Shown: positions 62,474 to 64,000 of the stretch, in pieces | Layout: each line of letters opens with the position of its first letter | How positions within the stretch are numbered: position 1 is the stretch's first letter | NCBI GenBank assembly: GCA_040879025.1 | Contig: JBBDLF010000013.1 | Span: 62,001 to 126,000, forward strand | Reading direction: 5' to 3' | From: JBBDLF01 sp040879025 | Lineage (GTDB): Bacteria > Pseudomonadota > Gammaproteobacteria > Pseudomonadales > Pseudohongiellaceae | Length of the DNA: 64,000 bases | Notes under the pieces: generated by a model | Seen by the model: only the letters and a program-made list of their open reading frames with translations | The model's database searches: none | What the model was told of the DNA's origin: nothing | Position numbers and translations under genes: made by a program

Positions 62474-63333
62474 TGGTTGAATCGTCCCTCAGGTTAAAAT
62501 TCCCGCTACCGGCTTTGGTATTGCTTGCGGCGCTGCTGTGCAGTGGCGCGGCTTATGCCCAGCGCGATATTGTTGCTCTGCGTTTTGATGATGACAGCGT
62601 CTACAAAGACGGCGAGGACGGCGGTGAATTTACCTGGGTGAGAGGGATATACAGCAACTACGGAGGCGGTGCCGGTCGCAGAGGCTTTGGCAGGCGTGGA
62701 GGCTGGTGGGACACCGACTATCCTGATTCCGATGAAAATTTTTTGCGCGGCGTGCAACGCTACACCAACATCGACACCAACACCCGTAGCCATGATTCAA
62801 TCCCGCTCACCGACCCGCGCCTGTTTGAACATACATTCCTTTACATGAACTGGAAAAGAGTGCCGATCGGCTCGACGTTCAGCGGTCCTGATTTCAACCC
62901 CGAGGAGATTGAAGCGCTGCGCGAATTCATGTTTCGGGGTGGATTCGTGATGGCGGACGATTTCTGGGGTGATGCCCACCATGAGGACATGGTGCGCGAG
63001 ATCTCAAAAATTTTCCCCGACCGGGAACTGGTGCAGCTGGATACCAACCACGAAATATTTCATATTTTTTTTGATATCGATGAAATCGCGCAGGTGCCAG
63101 GGCGGATGGTTACCTGGGATCGCGGCGGTTATTTCAGCCTTGATGACCCCAACTTTCCGCCCGCGGTTTACGCCATCCTCGATGATGACGGGCGCGTTAT
63201 GATGGTGGCGAATTACAATACTGATCTCGGCGATGGATGGGAGCACACGTTTTATGAGCCTTATCCTACCCGGTACACGAATGAAGCATACAAGATTGGA
63301 ATCAATTTTCTCATCTATGCTTATAGTCATTAA
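62473..63333 (+). CDS. DUF4159 domain-containing exported protein
   Basis: The 286-residue product has a signal peptide ('ALVLLAALLCSGAAYAQ') and a DUF4159 domain: 'RYTNIDTNTRSHDSIPLTDPRLFEHTFLYMNW', 'EIEALREFMFRGGFVMADDFWG' and 'IFHIFFDIDEIAQVPG'. The ThuA/GATase-like fold predicted for this domain is family knowledge. It overlaps the TPR gene by one base (TGATG). DUF4159 proteins are regularly found with MoxR, DUF58 and BatA-like genes. The substrate is unknown. Confidence 0.9.
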   Translation: MVESSLRLKFPLPALVLLAALLCSGAAYAQRDIVALRFDDDSVYKDGEDGGEFTWVRGIYSNYGGGAGRRGFGRRGGWWDTDYPDSDENFLRGVQRYTNIDTNTRSHDSIPLTDPRLFEHTFLYMNWKRVPIGSTFSGPDFNPEEIEALREFMFRGGFVMADDFWGDAHHEDMVREISKIFPDRELVQLDTNHEIFHIFFDIDEIAQVPGRMVTWDRGGYFSLDDPNFPPAVYAILDDDGRVMMVANYNTDLGDGWEHTFYEPYPTRYTNEAYKIGINFLIYAYSH

Positions 63334-63351
63334 CTACAACAGGACAGACTG

Positions 63352-64000
63352 ATGGCAGAACTAGAGAATGTAGCCGGCCTGGAAGACACAGATGATCTGA
63401 CGCTGGTAAAAAGAATGCAGGACGGCAGGGACCAGATCACCACCGAGATCAAGAAGGTCATCGTCGGCCAGCAGGACATCATTGATGAACTGTTGATTGC
63501 GCTGTTTTCCGGCGGCCACTGCCTGGTTACCGGTGTGCCCGGACTTGCTAAAACCCTGTTGATCAAGACAGTTGCTGATATTCTGCAGGTGCAATTCAGC
63601 CGAATCCAGTTTACACCGGACCTGATGCCCGCGGATGTGGTTGGTTCCGAAATAGTCGAGGAAGCTGAAGGCCGGCGTACACTGAAGTTTGTCAGAGGGC
63701 CCATTTTTACCAATATTCTGCTGGCGGACGAGATTAACCGAACGCCGCCCAAGACCCAGTCGGCTTTGCTCGAAGCCATGGAAGAACGTCAGGTGACCGC
63801 CGCCGGCGTCACTTACCCGATGTCCAGTCCCTTCTTTGTACTGGCAACCCAGAACCCAATCGAACTGGAAGGCACCTACCCGCTACCAGAGGCTCAGCTT
63901 GACCGTTTCATGTTCAAGATGGAGTTGGGCTACCTCAGCCCGGAAGACGAGGTGACAGTTGTCACCAATACTACCCAGACCCGGGAAGCAGCGCTGTCCC
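63352..64000 (+). CDS. MoxR-family AAA+ ATPase, N-terminal part
   Basis: A cytoplasmic chaperone-type AAA+ ATPase; 216 residues are visible and the gene continues past the right edge. It shows Walker A 'GVPGLAKT', the 'RIQFTPDLMPADVVGSE' sensor segment, Walker B 'LLADEINRTPPKTQSALLEAMEE' and 'FFVLATQNPIELEGTYPLPEAQLDRF' with the Arg finger. MoxR proteins fold or activate VWA-domain partners, here probably the protein at 56417. In related loci a DUF58 gene follows; it would lie beyond the window. Confidence 0.95.
   Translation, partial: MAELENVAGLEDTDDLTLVKRMQDGRDQITTEIKKVIVGQQDIIDELLIALFSGGHCLVTGVPGLAKTLLIKTVADILQVQFSRIQFTPDLMPADVVGSEIVEEAEGRRTLKFVRGPIFTNILLADEINRTPPKTQSALLEAMEERQVTAAGVTYPMSSPFFVLATQNPIELEGTYPLPEAQLDRFMFKMELGYLSPEDEVTVVTNTTQTREAALS

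Noticed and set aside
1..64000. CRISPR array, prophage or insertion sequence
   Set aside because: No regularly spaced repeats with unique spacers, no transposase or integrase-like protein and no terminal inverted repeats were seen.

Overview
The window looks like a chromosomal scaffold from a marine or halotolerant gammaproteobacterium of moderate to slightly high GC content. The evidence is the set of core genes and their order: tamA-tamB, a holD-like gene next to rimI, hisC, prfC, tgt-yajC-secD-secF, a PanP-type aspartate decarboxylase and an MltD-type lytic transglycosylase. An ectoine/hydroxyectoine locus points to salt stress. The exact genus cannot be read from the sequence; a Pseudohongiella/OM182-like lineage is only a guess. 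There are no tRNA or rRNA genes, no CRISPR array, and no insertion sequence or phage gene that I could support. A run of 100 N at 22178-22277 marks a scaffold join.

Layout. (1) 1-2494, minus strand: ectABC plus the start of ectD, cut by the window edge. (2) 2911-11346, plus strand: a TAXI-type TRAP transporter (binding protein plus fused permease), then secreted proteins: an unknown family, a Tat-exported double-VOC protein, a probable outer-membrane protein and a DNA/RNA nuclease homologue that has lost its catalytic residues. A fumarylacetoacetate-hydrolase-family enzyme follows. (3) 11351-18757: tamB-tamA on minus and an SLC13/TrkA-C permease on plus. (4) 18863-26501: the transglutaminase/DUF2126, circularly permuted ATP-grasp, alpha-E, zinc peptidase and Anbu proteasome-like cluster, broken by the N gap. 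(5) 26768-34213: a small acidic protein, an acyl-CoA ligase with a quinone oxidoreductase, a holD-like gene with rimI, a C4 zinc-finger protein, hisC and a secreted protein. (6) 34352-41432: an orphan GAF-MshEN-GspE/PilB ATPase, small membrane proteins, an AT-rich gap with clustered DnaA boxes, an unusual CysN(domain II/III)-CysC fusion without its GTPase domain, and an acyl-CoA dehydrogenase. (7) 41486-52020: prfC, tgt, yajC-secD-secF, panP and mltD. (8) 52676 to the right edge: a tightly packed operon of DUF4175 coiled-coil protein, VWA/GATase-like membrane protein, caspase-like protein, TPR-gluzincin, DUF4159 protein and MoxR ATPase.

The two gene systems that most deserve attention are the last operon and the Anbu cluster. 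The first joins a chaperone-type AAA+ ATPase and a VWA protein to two protease-fold exported proteins, one with a substituted nucleophile. In the Anbu cluster a proteasome-like peptidase sits with a peptide-tagging-like set of enzymes. Other points are a possible DnaA-binding/origin region at 37759-38312, a recurring habit of short (10-18 bp) head-to-tail duplications confined to intergenic DNA, a possible structured RNA upstream of the holD-like gene, and a probable assembly artefact around the N gap.
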